Notes: generated from the sequence alone by a model not told the origin. A stretch of DNA of 59,683 nucleotides from Melioribacteraceae bacterium (GCA_021647785.1 JAKIUC010000025.1:1-59683), one strand, 5' to 3'. Positions 24,732 through 34,358 are shown, numbered from the stretch's first letter. Translations and numbers: made by a program.

Positions 24732-26210
24732 ATGAAAAAAATTAGCATAATAGTTCTTTTTCTAATATTTACATTTAAGCCGGAATTTTATTCGCAAATA
24801 GATAAAAAACAACTATTCGATATACGTACTGAATATGACTTCGCACTTTCGGATACAACAGAACCACAAGATGTTAGCAGCATGTTGCTTGTAGATATTA
24901 ATTCAGATGAATATAAAGATATTGTTTTTTTAACTAACCAAGCTGGAGATATACGTGCACAACATTTTAGTTTTTTAATAACTTTTATCAATGATGGTAA
25001 TGGTTCATTTTCTCAGGCTAATGTATACAATTGTAGGAATATGTATTATAGTGTTGCAACCGGTTTAATAAATAATGATCTTTTTAATGATATAGTATTA
25101 TACGGTGACTCATTATGTATTCTATTAAATGATGGAAAGGGTAATTTTCAATTTGATTGCTTACCTTCTAATTTAATCGGTGATGCAGTAACGGTTAGCA
25201 AACTAAATACTGATGATTATGATGATATTGTTGTTACACACTGGTCAAATGATACAAGTTTTGTAACATTATTAAATGATGGTTCAGGTGTTTTTAAAAC
25301 TATTCAAGCATATAAAATAGATTCAGGTGGGATGCCTGCAGATATAGCCTGTCCTGACCTAAATAATGATGGCAATAGCGATATTAGTTTGTTAATATCG
25401 CGAAATGATATTTCTGCAACAATTTACAATTATTTAAATGATGGTAATGGAAATTTCAATTTTATTTCAAAATACGATTTTTATTTTGAAACAGGGTCAT
25501 TTATTTGGAGAGACATTAACAAAGATAGCTATCTTGATGTAGTAGTGAGGAGAAGGGGTCCTGTAGGTTTTATAATTGTTTTTGGCAATGGAGATGGTTC
25601 ACTCTCTAATGAATTATTTTATAGAACTAATTTTTTACCAATAACATCAGCTGATTTTAATTGTGATGGTTATGAAGATATTGCATTAACTTCTTTAGAT
25701 TCTCTCAAAATATTATTAAATAATTTTAATTCCAGTGCCAATTTTTTACTAAGTGAGTCTCATTATATTTATATTCCCAGTATAGTGGGTGCAATGGCTC
25801 TTTTAGCCGATGGAGATATTAACAATGATGGAGACATTGACCTTGTTATTAGCAACTATAATTCATTTCATGGTGGTTTTACTGTTTTTGAAAATTCTAG
25901 TATTACAACCGATATTAAAAGCGAAGAAGAAAACTTAATATTTTCAGAAAAATTCAAATTAATCGGGAATTATCCTAATCCATTTAATCCAACCACTGTA
26001 ATTAACTACTATTTACCTACGCTTTCATTCGTTGAATTAAAAGTGTATGATTTATTAGGAAAAGAAATAGCATCACTTGTAGATAAAGAGCAGAATGCTG
26101 GTAGATATGAGGTTATGTTTAATGGGCGTAATCTTTCAAGTGGTTTATATTTATACAAATTAAAAGCAGGAACTTTTACAAAAACAAAAATAATGCATCT
26201 ACTAAAATAA
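24732..26210 (+). CDS. T9SS-secreted FG-GAP/VCBS repeat protein
   Basis: 492 residues: signal peptide 1-22 (FYSQ), then about seven FG-GAP/VCBS-like repeats with Asp/Asn-rich calcium-type loops (DINSDEYKDIVFL, LNTDDYDDIVV, PDLNNDGNSDISLL, DFNCDGYEDIAL, DGDINNDGDIDLVI) alternating with NDGNGSF-type strands, giving an integrin-like beta-propeller. The last ~80 residues are a T9SS sorting domain (NYPNPFNPTT, LYLYKL, HLLK end). Probably surface-anchored or released adhesin/binding protein. It is bracketed by 45-bp direct repeats, suggesting transfer as a unit. Confidence 0.87.
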   Translation: MKKISIIVLFLIFTFKPEFYSQIDKKQLFDIRTEYDFALSDTTEPQDVSSMLLVDINSDEYKDIVFLTNQAGDIRAQHFSFLITFINDGNGSFSQANVYNCRNMYYSVATGLINNDLFNDIVLYGDSLCILLNDGKGNFQFDCLPSNLIGDAVTVSKLNTDDYDDIVVTHWSNDTSFVTLLNDGSGVFKTIQAYKIDSGGMPADIACPDLNNDGNSDISLLISRNDISATIYNYLNDGNGNFNFISKYDFYFETGSFIWRDINKDSYLDVVVRRRGPVGFIIVFGNGDGSLSNELFYRTNFLPITSADFNCDGYEDIALTSLDSLKILLNNFNSSANFLLSESHYIYIPSIVGAMALLADGDINNDGDIDLVISNYNSFHGGFTVFENSSITTDIKSEEENLIFSEKFKLIGNYPNPFNPTTVINYYLPTLSFVELKVYDLLGKEIASLVDKEQNAGRYEVMFNGRNLSSGLYLYKLKAGTFTKTKIMHLLK

Positions 26211-26219
26211 TTACCTAAC

Positions 26220-26264
26220 GAACAAGGTTAGATTGTGAGAGCGTCTTTTTGCGAACCACAAACT
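26220..26264. repeat. Direct repeat, copy B
   Basis: Second copy of the 24576-24620 repeat, starting 9 bases after the FG-GAP gene stop. The first 25 bases (to GAGAGCGT) are identical, then it diverges slightly. Confidence 0.7.
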
Positions 26265-26363
26265 GCAGTGGGTAAGCTCTACGCCGTTATAAGGCTACTA
26301 AAATGGAATTACAATAGTCCAAAATATGGGCTATATTTAGGTTATAATATTTAGGAGATTATC

Positions 26364-26567
26364 ATGATATTTAGTGAATCAGTTAAACCAATAAGCTATT
26401 TAAAAGCCCACGCATCTGAAGTGATTAGGGATGTTGCTGCAAATCAAAAAACTCTTGTTATTACGCACAACGGAGAAGCAAAAGTTGTTTTACAAGATGT
26501 AAAAGTTTATGAAAAAACACAAGAAAGTATTGCTTTGTTAAAAATTTACATAAAACAATTAATTTGA
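26364..26567 (+). pseudogene. Truncated Phd/YefM-type antitoxin gene
   Basis: 67 residues. MIFSESVKPISYLKAHASEVIRD and LVITHNGEAKVVLQDVKVYEKTQES are a normal Phd/YefM N-terminal domain, but after LLKI the sequence changes to YIKQLI and stops, where ~20 more residues are expected. The stop lies inside the promoter of the next toxin module (-35 box at 26564), so insertion of that module probably cut the gene. Its own toxin partner is missing. Confidence 0.7.
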
Positions 26568-26593
26568 CATATTGTATCACAATGTGATATATT
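26564..26593 (+). promoter_or_regulatory. Promoter with built-in operator for the higBA-like module
   Basis: TTGACA (26564-26569), 18 bases, TATATT (26588-26593). Between and touching them is TATCACA-A-TGTGATA (26575-26589), a perfect 7-bp inverted repeat. Same layout as the relB-yafQ promoter; probable autoregulatory site for the HTH antitoxin. Confidence 0.7.
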
Positions 26594-26598
26594 TAGAT

Positions 26599-26967
26599 GT
26601 GATAAAACTTAAAACAAAATGGTTTAACAAGTGGGCAAAAAGAAGCTCTCTTTCAGATAAGAACCTACTTAAAACCATTGAAAATGTTTCTAAAAATCTC
26701 GGAGTAGTCAATTTAGGTAGTGGTCTCTTAAAAATTAGGACTCTCAAAGTTGGTCGTGGGTAAAGTGGTGGTTTTAGAACCATTCTTGTTTATAGAGAAA
26801 AAGATATTGCAATATTCATCTATGGGTTTTCTAAAACAGACAAGGAGAATTTGGATAAAGATGAATTGAAATATTTTAAGAAATTGGCGAAGAATTTATT
26901 AAATATGGATAATAAAAAAATTATTGAATTAGAAAAACAAGGTAGCTTTATTAAGATAAAGGTGTAA
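26599..26967 (+). pseudogene. Nonsense-mutated RelE/HigB-type toxin
   Basis: From GTG 26599: VIKLKTKWFNKWAK and LGSGLLKIRTLKVGRG, then TAA at 26761-26763, then in the same frame SGGFRTILVYREKDIAIFIYGFSK continuing to a stop at 26965-26967. The family normally reads GRGKSGG here, so one Lys codon has become TAA. Full length would be 122 residues. The toxin is presumably dead while its antitoxin gene 2 bases downstream is intact. Confidence 0.82.
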
Positions 26968-26969
26968 CT

Positions 26970-27311
26970 ATGAGAAATACTATTAAAAGTGCTATTGGGG
27001 ATACAGTAAAAGACTTAATTAAAAATGGAGTAAAAACATCTTTCTCTGAAAAAGAGTTAAAAACACTCGGAATTAAAATACCTGAAGTAGAAATAAAAGC
27101 AAAAGATATTCAAGATATTAGAAGTAAGATAAATTTAAGTCAAAGTGTTTTTGCAAAACTCCTAAATGTAAGTTCGTCTTCCATAAGGCAATGGGAACAA
27201 GGAAAAAGAACTCCATCAGGCTCAACAAAAGTATTGTTAGAATTATTAAGAGAGAACCCAGAAATTCTGAATTACCGTATATTTTCGGATACACACTCTG
27301 CACAAGCATAA
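26970..27311 (+). CDS. HTH (Xre-type) antitoxin of the broken module
   Basis: 113 residues. The Xre helix-turn-helix covers about 45-100: DIRSKINLSQSVFAKLLNVSSSSIRQWEQGKRTPSGS. This is the toxin-first HigB-HigA (NadS-like) gene order. The C-terminal residues after NYR (IFSDTHSAQA) look like read-through into flanking sequence. It probably binds the palindrome at 26575-26589. Confidence 0.82.
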   Translation: MRNTIKSAIGDTVKDLIKNGVKTSFSEKELKTLGIKIPEVEIKAKDIQDIRSKINLSQSVFAKLLNVSSSSIRQWEQGKRTPSGSTKVLLELLRENPEILNYRIFSDTHSAQA

Positions 27312-27510
27312 CCGGTCTCTTAAGTCGTTGGTTAATAAGGAGTTACGCATATTTTAATCCCGCAACTGCGGGGTTAATTAATTGAAATTAATTTGACCCC
27401 GAATCGCTAATGAAAGAAGCAATCGTTCAAGGTAGCAGTTACCTCATAAAAGAGAAGCATACAGAATGCTGATGACACCTGAATAAGCTGTTTTTATTAC
27501 TCCACTGGGT

Positions 27511-27776
27511 AAATATTATCGAATAAGAGTCTCTAAACGAGGCAGACCTAAACGCACAAAAGGACGTAATCTTGTTAAACGTCTGATAAAATATACCGAC
27601 AATGAAATGGTTTTCGTACTTTTAATGGTTCTGAAGTCTATACCCGTATTGAGGGGTTTATTTCTACTGCTCGTAAACACGATCATAATATTTACTCCGA
27701 ACTTTGCAATACTTTTGATAATGACAATTCCTTGTTTCAAATTTTCAAGCTGCAAATAATTACACCTAATTTATAA
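27511..27776 (+). pseudogene. IS66-family transposase remnant
   Basis: One frame gives RVSKRGRPKRTKGRNLVKRL, a mid-protein IS66 TnpC segment. After YTDNE the reading frame shifts to FRTFNGSEVYTRIEGFISTARK..HNIYSELCNTF, the IS66 C-terminus, ending at the stop at 27774-27776. The region that should lie between them (the NNQAER block) is deleted. No inverted repeats or other IS66 genes are seen. The rest of 27312-27834 is featureless. Confidence 0.75.
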
Positions 27777-27834
27777 TATTAAAACTAAAATCCTTAGGGT
27801 TTGTCAATCAAGTAAAAATGGTTTATGTGCTACA

Positions 27835-29163
27835 CTACTTTAATTCAGTTTCATTTATTTTATATTCCCAAAGTTTTTTACCATCTTTGTCGTAAACGGA
27901 ACACTTTAATTCTCGCTTCTTTCTCTCTCCAGTTAACTCAAAAATTGCAAAATTTCTCTTTGCTATGTAACTTCCTTCAACTCTATAACTATTACTTTCC
28001 ATCTTGGTTAAATTTACACCAGATGTAAATGGGGATATTGTAAAATCGTATATGGGATATGCTCCTTCCCTCTCTAATTTTGAAAGTTCACTAAAATGTC
28101 TATCACCAGTTAGAAAAATTACACCTTCAATTCCCTCTTCTTTTATTAAAGATAAAATTCTTTCCCTTTCCTCGTTAAAGTTAATATGGTTCTCCTCATA
28201 GTCATTGTCCGTTAAGAATTCGTTTCCGGTTACAATAAATTTAAAAGGTGCTTTACTTGATACAAGTCCATCTAATAACCATTCAACCTGTTCAGCACCA
28301 AATATTTCACGGTTGGTTGTTTCTCTTTTATTTGGAGTTCTGTAGTATCTGTTATCCATCAAAAAAAATGCAACATCTCCCCATTCAAAATATGTGGTTA
28401 TACCAGGTTTTCCGTTTATACCATAAGTAGGGTTTGCCCAAAAAAGTTTAAATGCTTCAAGTGTTTTCTCCTTAAGTACAAAACTTCTGTTGCTATTATC
28501 GGGTCCATAATCGTGGTCATCCCAAATGGCATAGTGGTGTATAGACCCCCAAAGTGCTTGCAAATACTCTTGCTCACGATGATAAGAATTACGGTGTAAA
28601 ATACCAGTCCAAGAATAATACTCTGATTTTCTTAAATAAAGATTATCGCCGCCCCAAATCATAAAATCTGGTTTAATACTAAATATTGCCTCATAAATTT
28701 CATAATCGCCACCAGTTGGTATCCGTCTTGGCTTATCATATTTTGCTTCGTTAATAAAAGCACCACTCCCAAAAGCAAAAGAGAAATTTGGAGGGTCTGA
28801 TCCTTTATGCCATAAAACTTGTGTCTTAAATTCTAAAGGATATGAACGTTGAATCACTTTACCATTTATATAAAGTTCATATTCATAAGTTAAACCAGGT
28901 TCTAAAATGTCTACCATTAGATGTGCTGTGAATGCTGATTTTTTTTCTGTTGAAACCACGTTAGTATATTCTTTTACAGAAGAACTATCTTTAATCCAAT
29001 ATGCTATTTTAACATCTGCCACATCATGTGTTTGAACCCATAACATAACTTCCCGCATTTCCGAGTAACCAACCATAGGTCCAGAGCGGAGTAGGTTTGC
29101 CTGGGCTATAAGAATAGAGCTAAATATTTGGAACACTATAAACGTAATTACTAACTTCTTCAT
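27835..29163 (-). CDS. Secreted PhoD-like metallophosphatase
   Basis: 442 residues. Signal peptide 1-20 (ILIAQ). An N-terminal Fn3-like domain (GPMVGYSEMREVMLWVQT) precedes the PhoD catalytic domain: WGGDNLY, AIWDDHDYGPDNSNR and FLTGDRHFSEL are the metal-binding blocks. Releases phosphate from phosphodiesters or sugar phosphates in the periplasm. Uses a Sec-type signal rather than the Tat signal of classical PhoD. No T9SS domain. An all-A/T palindrome lies 15 bp upstream of its start. Confidence 0.88.
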   Translation of the reverse strand: MKKLVITFIVFQIFSSILIAQANLLRSGPMVGYSEMREVMLWVQTHDVADVKIAYWIKDSSSVKEYTNVVSTEKKSAFTAHLMVDILEPGLTYEYELYINGKVIQRSYPLEFKTQVLWHKGSDPPNFSFAFGSGAFINEAKYDKPRRIPTGGDYEIYEAIFSIKPDFMIWGGDNLYLRKSEYYSWTGILHRNSYHREQEYLQALWGSIHHYAIWDDHDYGPDNSNRSFVLKEKTLEAFKLFWANPTYGINGKPGITTYFEWGDVAFFLMDNRYYRTPNKRETTNREIFGAEQVEWLLDGLVSSKAPFKFIVTGNEFLTDNDYEENHINFNEERERILSLIKEEGIEGVIFLTGDRHFSELSKLEREGAYPIYDFTISPFTSGVNLTKMESNSYRVEGSYIAKRNFAIFELTGERKKRELKCSVYDKDGKKLWEYKINETELK

Positions 29164-29178
29164 TACTTCTCCTGGAAC

Positions 29179-29208
29179 AATTTAATATAAAATATTTTAT
29201 ATTAAATT
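29179..29208. promoter_or_regulatory. Perfect 30-bp A/T-only palindrome before the phoD-like gene
   Basis: Arms of 15 bases (AATTTAATATAAAAT and its exact complement) with no loop, ending 15 bp before the start codon, immediately upstream of AGGAG. Could be an operator or a 5' leader hairpin. Confidence 0.55.
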
Positions 29209-29243
29209 TTACATAAAACTGAATGGTTATTAATAATTTGGAA

Positions 29244-29290
29244 TAAAAAAAGTGGCTATCTGCAAATTGATTTCATGCAAATAACCACTT
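29244..29290 (-). terminator. Terminator of the beta-helix gene
   Basis: On the minus strand AAGTGGTTATTTGCA (29290-29276) pairs with TGCAGATAGCCACTT (29264-29250), followed by TTTTTTATTC. 13 of 15 are Watson-Crick pairs, two are wobble. Confidence 0.8.
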
Positions 29291-29325
29291 ATAATTATTT
29301 CATCTAATAACAGATGTAATTAATA

Positions 29326-30936
29326 CTATTTCATCAAAAGCATTTTTTTAGCTTGAATAAAATTGCCACTAGTTATGGTGTATAAATAAGTTCCACTAGA
29401 GAGCATGGAAGCATCAAAATCAAAACTGTAAGCACCTTGTGTTAATTCCTGATTTACAAGAGTAGCAACTACCTGACCTAATACGTTAAATACACGTAAC
29501 GTAACAAAACCACTTTCAGCAATACTGAATTTAATATTTGTAGTAGGATTAAATGGGTTTGGGTAATTTTGCTCTAAAGCAAATTCTGAAGGTAATCCTA
29601 CTTCCTTCTTAACATCAACAACAAAGCCTGGGAACCATCTTAAATCACCAACTGGCTCTCCATAAGTAGAACCGGTATATGCTGCAGAAGTAGTTGGATA
29701 TGCGGCATTTAAAGTATCTAAATAGTAAGTATAATGTCTTCTGTCCATATCATATTCTGTTGTTGTTACGCTTCTAACAAAATTAGCACCATTTACGTCC
29801 CTGTACCAATCCATTAATTCAAATGGTATATTTGTACTCTCTTCAAGCGAAAGTCCTGCTTCTTCAATAAAAGCATTATCAGGGTTTGATAATTTGCTGG
29901 CTATGTAGTCCGTCATTGGATATGGTGCTAATAAATTATTAGCAGCCCACCAGTCTTGTTGTTCCTGAGTATGAACATAGTAATTATTTTGAACATCCCA
30001 AATTGTATTAAAAGCGTTACTTGAGTCTTGAACACTCCCTAACATTACCATTTTTGGAGTAACTCCATCAGGTTCTTTTTCTCCATGTCCATCAAATTCA
30101 TTCCTATTAACATCAGTAAGGTCTCTACCTTTCGTAAACGGATTAAAAAGTAAATTATTTTTAATAACTATACTTTCACCAACAACACCTAATTCAAAAA
30201 CACCATCCGATGCCATACAATTAATAATAGTATTGTGTCTAAAATCTAAATTGTTTATTGGAGCTGTACCATTTCTATGACGTATAAGCCTACTTTGTAT
30301 ATTAACCCAGGTATTGTTTACTATAATTACCGAGTCAATTGAACCATCTCTAAAATCCAATCCTTTTCCTGTACCGAAACCAGTCAATCCAATAAAACCA
30401 ATATCAGCTAAAATGGTATTTGTTATCTGCAGCTTTCGTTGAGGGCTTTGAGTACGTATCATTTGTCCACTAACATCAGTGAAAATACAATCATCAATAA
30501 CAATGTCAAATCCCGGAGCAATACACCAAATTATAGAATTTGTAACATACGTATCGTCATCAGGCGGCATACCAGTTATTACAATACCTTTTAAGAATAT
30601 ATCACCCGCCAATTGAAAAGGTACCCATGGGTAATTTCCAGTCCATTCGTTCTGAGCCATTAAAATAACGGGTCTTAAACCCTCCCCTTCTTGAGCTACA
30701 ATTCTAAGTGCATAACCTTCATTTATAATATCAGAATTAATATAATATTGTTTCCCTCTCTCTAATATATATACTCTGTTCATATCAACTCTGTCACCGG
30801 TTGATGTAGTGTCGCCATTAATAGTACTATTTAAGAAGTCGTCATCTGGCACAATTAGCTCGTGATCTTGAGCAAAATTCTGTATAGCAGCTATGAATAA
30901 AAATAATACTAAAAAAATGTTAAATGTTCTTTTCAT
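29326..30936 (-). CDS. T9SS-secreted right-handed beta-helix protein
   Basis: 536 residues. Signal peptide 1-22 (IQNFAQ). The body has parallel beta-helix coils (DIFLKGIVITG, DIVIDDCIFTDVSG, KLQITNTILADIG, DSVIIVNNTWVNI, DFRHNTIINC, ESIVIKNNLLFNP) as in pectate-lyase-fold and DUF4957/DUF5123 proteins. C-terminal T9SS domain (NYPNPFNPTT, GTYLYTI, KKMLLMK). Likely a surface polysaccharide lyase or glycan-binding protein; no catalytic residues can be assigned. It follows the TonB receptor by 63 bp and is probably co-transcribed with it. Confidence 0.85.
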   Translation of the reverse strand: MKRTFNIFLVLFLFIAAIQNFAQDHELIVPDDDFLNSTINGDTTSTGDRVDMNRVYILERGKQYYINSDIINEGYALRIVAQEGEGLRPVILMAQNEWTGNYPWVPFQLAGDIFLKGIVITGMPPDDDTYVTNSIIWCIAPGFDIVIDDCIFTDVSGQMIRTQSPQRKLQITNTILADIGFIGLTGFGTGKGLDFRDGSIDSVIIVNNTWVNIQSRLIRHRNGTAPINNLDFRHNTIINCMASDGVFELGVVGESIVIKNNLLFNPFTKGRDLTDVNRNEFDGHGEKEPDGVTPKMVMLGSVQDSSNAFNTIWDVQNNYYVHTQEQQDWWAANNLLAPYPMTDYIASKLSNPDNAFIEEAGLSLEESTNIPFELMDWYRDVNGANFVRSVTTTEYDMDRRHYTYYLDTLNAAYPTTSAAYTGSTYGEPVGDLRWFPGFVVDVKKEVGLPSEFALEQNYPNPFNPTTNIKFSIAESGFVTLRVFNVLGQVVATLVNQELTQGAYSFDFDASMLSSGTYLYTITSGNFIQAKKMLLMK

Positions 30937-30999
30937 AATGTAACCTCCAAATTAAATAATTATTTTATTTTAACGAACTTATTAACTATTTGTTATAAC

Positions 31000-33993
31000 C
31001 TATAAATCTACTCGTAATACGAGATTTGCTGTTGGACCATACCTCTGGGTATAAAGTGGTAGCTCCCAACCATAAATATTGTTTTTGTACGTATTACCTT
31101 CGTAATAATCAGTAAAGTTGTTCACTTTTAATAGTAACGCAAAGGTATCTGTTATTTGTTGTTTTATCAAAAGATCCCATCTGCTAAAAGAATTTTGATA
31201 ACGCTCTGCTCTTCCATCGCTATCAAATTGATACGTATATGGTTCTTGAAAGAAAACTGATACTCTTGCGGAGAAGCCTCCAATATCGTAACCAATTGCA
31301 ACATTCCCAAATAATTCAGACTGACCAGGCAATTTTGTTTTTTCTTCTACTAATACAGTTGCATACTTTGGCGGAAAAGAGTCACTTATTTTTTCCACTC
31401 TTGTTTGATAAAGATATGTTTCGGAGCGGTTAATTGAAACATTATAAGCAAGCACAAAATTGCTAAGATATCCTGGTAAAAAGAACATATTAATTTGATG
31501 ATCCAACTCGAAACCCCATACCTTTGTATCCCTGTTTGAATTATAAGGGTAGGTAAGCCCGTACCATTTAAACGGAATATCCCAAGTAATACCAAGTTCT
31601 TTTGCTATGTCAGTTTCATCGGATGTGCGTATTTCAATTCCATTGGTTGTATGAATCATATCCTCAATAACTTTATAATAACCTGATATTGTAAGCAAAC
31701 CAATCGTATTACTATATACTGAGGTACTCATTTCAAAATTCCAAGCTTTAGCTGCTCTAAGATTTGGGTTACCAAGGTTTACATTGGCAGGTCTTCCTGT
31801 ACTACTTCTATATTTCAATAATCTCTTGTTAAAGCCTGGTCTTGCTAAAGCTTTATAAGCTGCTAATCTAATATTCAAGAAATCTAATGGTGTTATATTC
31901 ACTTGAAAATTTGGCAGCCAAATAGTTTCATTAAATGTTGATGAAGTGTCGAATATTGTTCCTGGTGTATAGAAACTGCTTAACGCAGCTTTTGCGAACC
32001 TAGATTTATAAGAATTGTTCTCATTCTCAACACGTATTCCGGCAAGTAAAGTAACTACTTTTCCTATTTTAACAGTTGTCATAAGGTAACCCGCTCCAAC
32101 ATTTTCAGTTAAATCATAATAGTCGAGAAATTGAGAAGCACTAATATCATACTCTTTTTTCTCGCCTCCCGGGTCCTCTCTTCCATCTTTATTAAATTCA
32201 TACCATTCTCTAACTAAATCGGCATTTAAAAGAGGATTCAAATTATATTGATCCAATATATTACGTGAATCGCCATTACCTCCAAGAAAATTACTCAATA
32301 CAACTCTATTACTTTCAAAAAGTAGATCATTGAAACTTGAATTAGCCCAATCCTTCAAACCAATAGAACCATCTGATAAAACTGTATATTGTGGTAATGA
32401 AACGTTATAGTAGGGTGCACTTTGTGCAAAACTTTCTCTGAACCTATCTAAAGACCTATATTTACCTCCAGCTTTAATTTCAACATCTAAGTATTTACCA
32501 AATGTAAAGTTTTTGGAGAGGTTCAAATATATGGTTTTCTCTTTCTGGTTATTATTTGAACTTCTAAAACGTCCCCAATTCATAAATGCTTTATCAAAAT
32601 TATTTACAGCAAATGGTATATATGCTTCGGCTGGACCACGCCATAATTCTTCCGGAATAGGTCTCATTCCTTGCACATAAGTTGGGTTACCTTCACTATC
32701 ATACTGAATTTCTGTTGCTTCAATAAAATCCAATCTATAATTAAAAGGTGTCTCTGATAATGATTGAGCATAAGACAAACCCCATGTAGCATCCAAACCA
32801 AACAAAAAATTCTCGCCAGTAAGTTGGGTGTTAAATGAATTAATACTTGTTTCTATAGTATTAGCCGAAACACTTACATTGGGTCCGCCAACACCTGGAT
32901 AGTTTCTTTGGTAATTAGTACGGTCTCTTGAAGTTGAATTAAATATTGTATTTAACTTAATTGTACCATTATCTGGTGTATTAAAATCTAGAAGAAGACT
33001 AACACCGTTTCTGTTTCGTATTTCATTAGAATAATTTAGGTCAAAATTAAGAATTCGATAATCAGTTCCACCCTCAATTTCTGTTTCATATGAAATCCTT
33101 GTGTTTTCGTTACTTCTATTTCTTTTTTCAAGATTACCAGTTAGCTGCACGCCAAGGAGGTTATCAAAAAATCTTTCTCCGTATTTAAGAGAAATGGCAT
33201 ACTGGTTAAATGAATTATCAAGCCCACTATAAATTCCCTCACCTTCAAACCTAAGCCTTCTTGTGGTTGGGGCTTTTTTAGTAACCAGGTTTACACTTCC
33301 CGCAATAGCATCAGCATCTTTATCAGAAGTTAAAGCTTTATATAACTCTATCCCGGCAAGTGACCCTTGAGAAATCATGCTAAGGTCAACACCACGTTCA
33401 TCGGCATCGGTAGCAGGTATTCTCACTCCATCAACTGTTATTGCTGTGTATTGGCTACTTAATCCTCTCAGTACAATTTTAGTTGCTTCTCCACCTTGGC
33501 GCTGTATAGCCACACCGGATAAACGCCCAATAGCCTCAGCCGCATTAGCATCCGGCAGTTCCTGAATTTTCTCTTCAGATATTACATTTACTATTGTATT
33601 TGAATTTAATTGCTGGTTAATAGCAGCAATCTGACCCGAAGCCTGTGCAGAAACCGTAACTTCTTCAGTTTCAAAAGCGTCAAGTTCTAATTCAAATTCT
33701 ACGAATACTGACCTATCCTCTACAATAGTTATCGAATCTCTTTTTTCTTTATAACCAACATATTTAACTTCAAGTATATATGAGCCTACATCAACATTAC
33801 TAATCCTAAAATTTCCATCAATATCTGTTGCTGCACCACTTGATGTTCCAACTATAAAAACATTAGCACCAGGTAATAAATCACCAGTTGCAGCATCTTT
33901 TACAACACCAATAACATTTCCACTCTGTCCATAAATATTAAATAATAATAAGAAGAATATTGCTGTTGTTCTGAATAAGAATTTAAAGACCAT
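31000..33993 (-). CDS. TonB-dependent receptor with carboxypeptidase-regulatory-like domain
   Basis: 997 residues. Signal peptide about 1-23. Residues ~25-115 are a CarboxypepD_reg-like domain (GVVKDAATGDLLPGANVFI, ATDIDGNFRISNV). A plug follows (ELPDANAAEAIGRLSGVAIQRQGGEATKIVLRG, then GSVNLVTKKAP), then a large barrel with RPGF and ANVNLGNPNLRAAKA. This matches the TonB-Xanth-Caul type of receptor for carbohydrates rather than SusC: no SusD gene is nearby. Probably imports an oligosaccharide released by the neighbouring secreted proteins. The 365 bp upstream (33994-34358) must hold its promoter; I recognise nothing else there. Confidence 0.9.
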   Translation of the reverse strand: MVFKFLFRTTAIFFLLLFNIYGQSGNVIGVVKDAATGDLLPGANVFIVGTSSGAATDIDGNFRISNVDVGSYILEVKYVGYKEKRDSITIVEDRSVFVEFELELDAFETEEVTVSAQASGQIAAINQQLNSNTIVNVISEEKIQELPDANAAEAIGRLSGVAIQRQGGEATKIVLRGLSSQYTAITVDGVRIPATDADERGVDLSMISQGSLAGIELYKALTSDKDADAIAGSVNLVTKKAPTTRRLRFEGEGIYSGLDNSFNQYAISLKYGERFFDNLLGVQLTGNLEKRNRSNENTRISYETEIEGGTDYRILNFDLNYSNEIRNRNGVSLLLDFNTPDNGTIKLNTIFNSTSRDRTNYQRNYPGVGGPNVSVSANTIETSINSFNTQLTGENFLFGLDATWGLSYAQSLSETPFNYRLDFIEATEIQYDSEGNPTYVQGMRPIPEELWRGPAEAYIPFAVNNFDKAFMNWGRFRSSNNNQKEKTIYLNLSKNFTFGKYLDVEIKAGGKYRSLDRFRESFAQSAPYYNVSLPQYTVLSDGSIGLKDWANSSFNDLLFESNRVVLSNFLGGNGDSRNILDQYNLNPLLNADLVREWYEFNKDGREDPGGEKKEYDISASQFLDYYDLTENVGAGYLMTTVKIGKVVTLLAGIRVENENNSYKSRFAKAALSSFYTPGTIFDTSSTFNETIWLPNFQVNITPLDFLNIRLAAYKALARPGFNKRLLKYRSSTGRPANVNLGNPNLRAAKAWNFEMSTSVYSNTIGLLTISGYYKVIEDMIHTTNGIEIRTSDETDIAKELGITWDIPFKWYGLTYPYNSNRDTKVWGFELDHQINMFFLPGYLSNFVLAYNVSINRSETYLYQTRVEKISDSFPPKYATVLVEEKTKLPGQSELFGNVAIGYDIGGFSARVSVFFQEPYTYQFDSDGRAERYQNSFSRWDLLIKQQITDTFALLLKVNNFTDYYEGNTYKNNIYGWELPLYTQRYGPTANLVLRVDL

Positions 33994-34358
33994 AATTTAA
34001 CTCCAACCAATTTTAGTAACTGTAATTAAATACACTTGCTGGGGAACCAAGTGAAATTTTTTAGTTATTTCTTAAATCTTTTGCTGAAATTAAGCATATT
34101 GTATCGCTTAATACAAATCCAATGGAATAAACGGATATAATGAGTAATAAACGGTTTAACCTGTTATTTATAACACAACTCTAAATATCTATTATTGTTA
34201 TTATTGAGTTTAACACCATTACTTCAGCAACTAAATCAAAAATAAGATCTCAATCAAAATCTTACAAGGTAGAAAATTTTGACCTAAATCTTACACAAAT
34301 TCCTCACAAAAAATCACTGATGTTGAATTTAATAGACTTTGAAGACCACTTCTAATAT

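Noticed and set aside
24264-26310. Integron-like array: toxin modules and a cassette-like gene separated by folding repeats, with ACCTAAC before one repeat
   Set aside because: No integrase, no consistent R''/R' (RYYYAAC..GTTRRRY) pair, and the 24576 copy is over 300 bp from the preceding gene. Treated as direct repeats only.
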